Positions 5,091-5,302 of a stretch of 5,302 nt of DNA are shown here, in pieces. A program made the position numbers and the translations under genes. Source of the DNA: Actinomycetota bacterium (lineage in GTDB: Bacteria > Zhuqueibacterota > Zhuqueibacteria > Residuimicrobiales > Krinioviventaceae); contig JAACEJ010000300.1 of NCBI GenBank assembly GCA_011682565.1, forward strand, positions 1 to 5,302, written 5' to 3'. Position 1 is the first letter of the stretch; every line of letters starts with the position of its first letter. The notes beneath the pieces were generated by a model. It was not told the DNA's origin. It worked only from the letters and a program-made list of their open reading frames with translations, and did not search any database.

Positions 5091-5302
5091 TCAAAACGTT
5101 ATAGAGCCTAAATTTCTATATCTGCATACAAGCGCGGATATTCTTCCTGTATTTATACATTTTGCTAAAAACATGAACAAAGCTTCTCGCAAATTATCGA
5201 TTGCTTCAACTTTGCTATAACCCTGAGAATGCACGTTGAGGATCGGACAAGAAGAAACAAACCAACGTTTTCGTTTCTCAATAGTATATGTAAGGCGTGC
5301 AA
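5091..5302 (-). CDS. hicB: HicB-family antitoxin-like protein, 5' end outside window, altered 3' end
   Basis: Read on the minus strand, 69 residues are visible before the stop at 5093-5091; the start lies beyond 5302. The residues (numbered from the first full codon, at 5300) show the HicB/UPF0150 fold: strand LTYTIEKR (3-10), WFVSSCPIL (13-21), HSQGYSKVEAIDNLREAL (24-41), then helix FMFLAKCINTGRI (42-54). In the family, the CPxL...SQG..xxEAxxNLxEA pattern is the hallmark; HicB neutralises the HicA mRNA-cleaving toxin and often regulates its own operon. From about residue 57 the sequence no longer resembles the usual VLKExGF-type end, and the last seven residues plus stop (NLGSITF) fall in the right terminal repeat of the 562-bp segment, so the end was probably replaced by insertion. 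No hicA follows downstream; a partner could lie upstream, outside the window. It may be a solitary HicB-like protein. Confidence 0.72.
   Translation of the reverse strand, partial: ARLTYTIEKRKRWFVSSCPILNVHSQGYSKVEAIDNLREALFMFLAKCINTGRISALVCRYRNLGSITF

Larger units (their letters stand above)
4551..5112. mobile_element. Candidate non-autonomous element (562 bp) with 30-bp terminal inverted repeats
   Basis: The left end 4551-4580 begins TTTAGGGTCTATAACGT and continues to GTGTAC. The same sequence reads inward from the right end on the minus strand (5112 to 5083, TTTAGGCTCTATAACGT to GGGTAC), 27 of 30 positions identical. The orientation and length fit a MITE or a gutted insertion sequence. The GGSTCTATAACG start recalls the GGCTCT-type ends of some ISL3-family elements, but no transposase remnant is seen. 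The outer TTTA/TAAA belongs to the inverted repeat and no direct target duplication was found. Between the ends the gene-free DNA holds a 28-bp-arm palindrome (4692-4785), a small hairpin (4853-4916) and a dispersed repeat (5018-5044). The right end runs into the hicB-like gene. The bases 4502-4550 after the second reductase show no terminator. Confidence 0.5.

Noticed and set aside
4981..5220. Plus-strand open frame of 79 codons with a TTG start
   Set aside because: It begins just upstream of the repeat at 5018-5044, runs through that repeat and the element's right end, has no ribosome binding site, and is antisense to the HicB-like gene, whose sequence is convincing.

Overview
This 5.3 kb window looks like chromosome from a Gram-negative, environmental-type bacterium of moderate, slightly AT-rich base composition. 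Envelope-directed signals support this: two twin-arginine (Tat) signal peptides, one Sec signal peptide and one lipobox. The intergenic regions are full of short palindromic repeats of the kinds familiar from Desulfobacterota/deltaproteobacterial and some Bacteroidota genomes (GTCATTGCGAG...CTCGCGATGAC; CCACGAATTTCAC; ATCCTG...ATCATCCTGTC). The lineage is an inference, because no marker gene is present.

Layout. On the minus strand, 1771 to 1 holds a two-gene M16 zinc-peptidase operon. An active-type subunit with HFFEH and a distal Glu (425-1771) is followed after one base by a second M16 protein (1-423, cut by the window edge). The second protein is a predicted lipoprotein and has lost the zinc ligands. 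This is the usual active/inactive M16B pairing. A good sigma-70 promoter and a leader hairpin precede the operon. The 638-base gap 1772-2409 is a divergent regulatory region. It carries a second, plus-strand sigma-70-like promoter whose product is unclear, degenerate repeats, and a 12-bp-arm AT-rich palindrome just before the next gene. On the plus strand follow two Tat-exported aldo-keto reductases (2410-3303 and 3542-4501), both with the complete Asp-Tyr-Lys-His tetrad. They are separated by a 145-bp MITE-like palindromic element.

The last 800 bases hold no intact gene on the plus strand. They contain an unannotated-looking 562-bp segment bounded by 30-bp inverted repeats (27/30 identical) at 4551-4580 and 5083-5112. 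Nested inside are a 28-bp-arm palindrome, a smaller hairpin and a further short repeat. Its right end overlaps the 3' end of a partial minus-strand gene (5091-5302) that reads as a HicB-family antitoxin. The last codons and stop of that gene lie inside the terminal repeat.

Function. The peptidase pair probably degrades peptides in the periplasm, and the reductases are probably periplasmic carbonyl or sugar oxidoreductases. Nothing in the sequence ties the two groups together apart from their shared intergenic region. The most unusual parts are the 562-bp inverted-repeat element that ends within hicB, the promoter without a clear gene at 1949-1977, and the palindrome ahead of the first reductase. 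No clearly new multi-gene system is visible.
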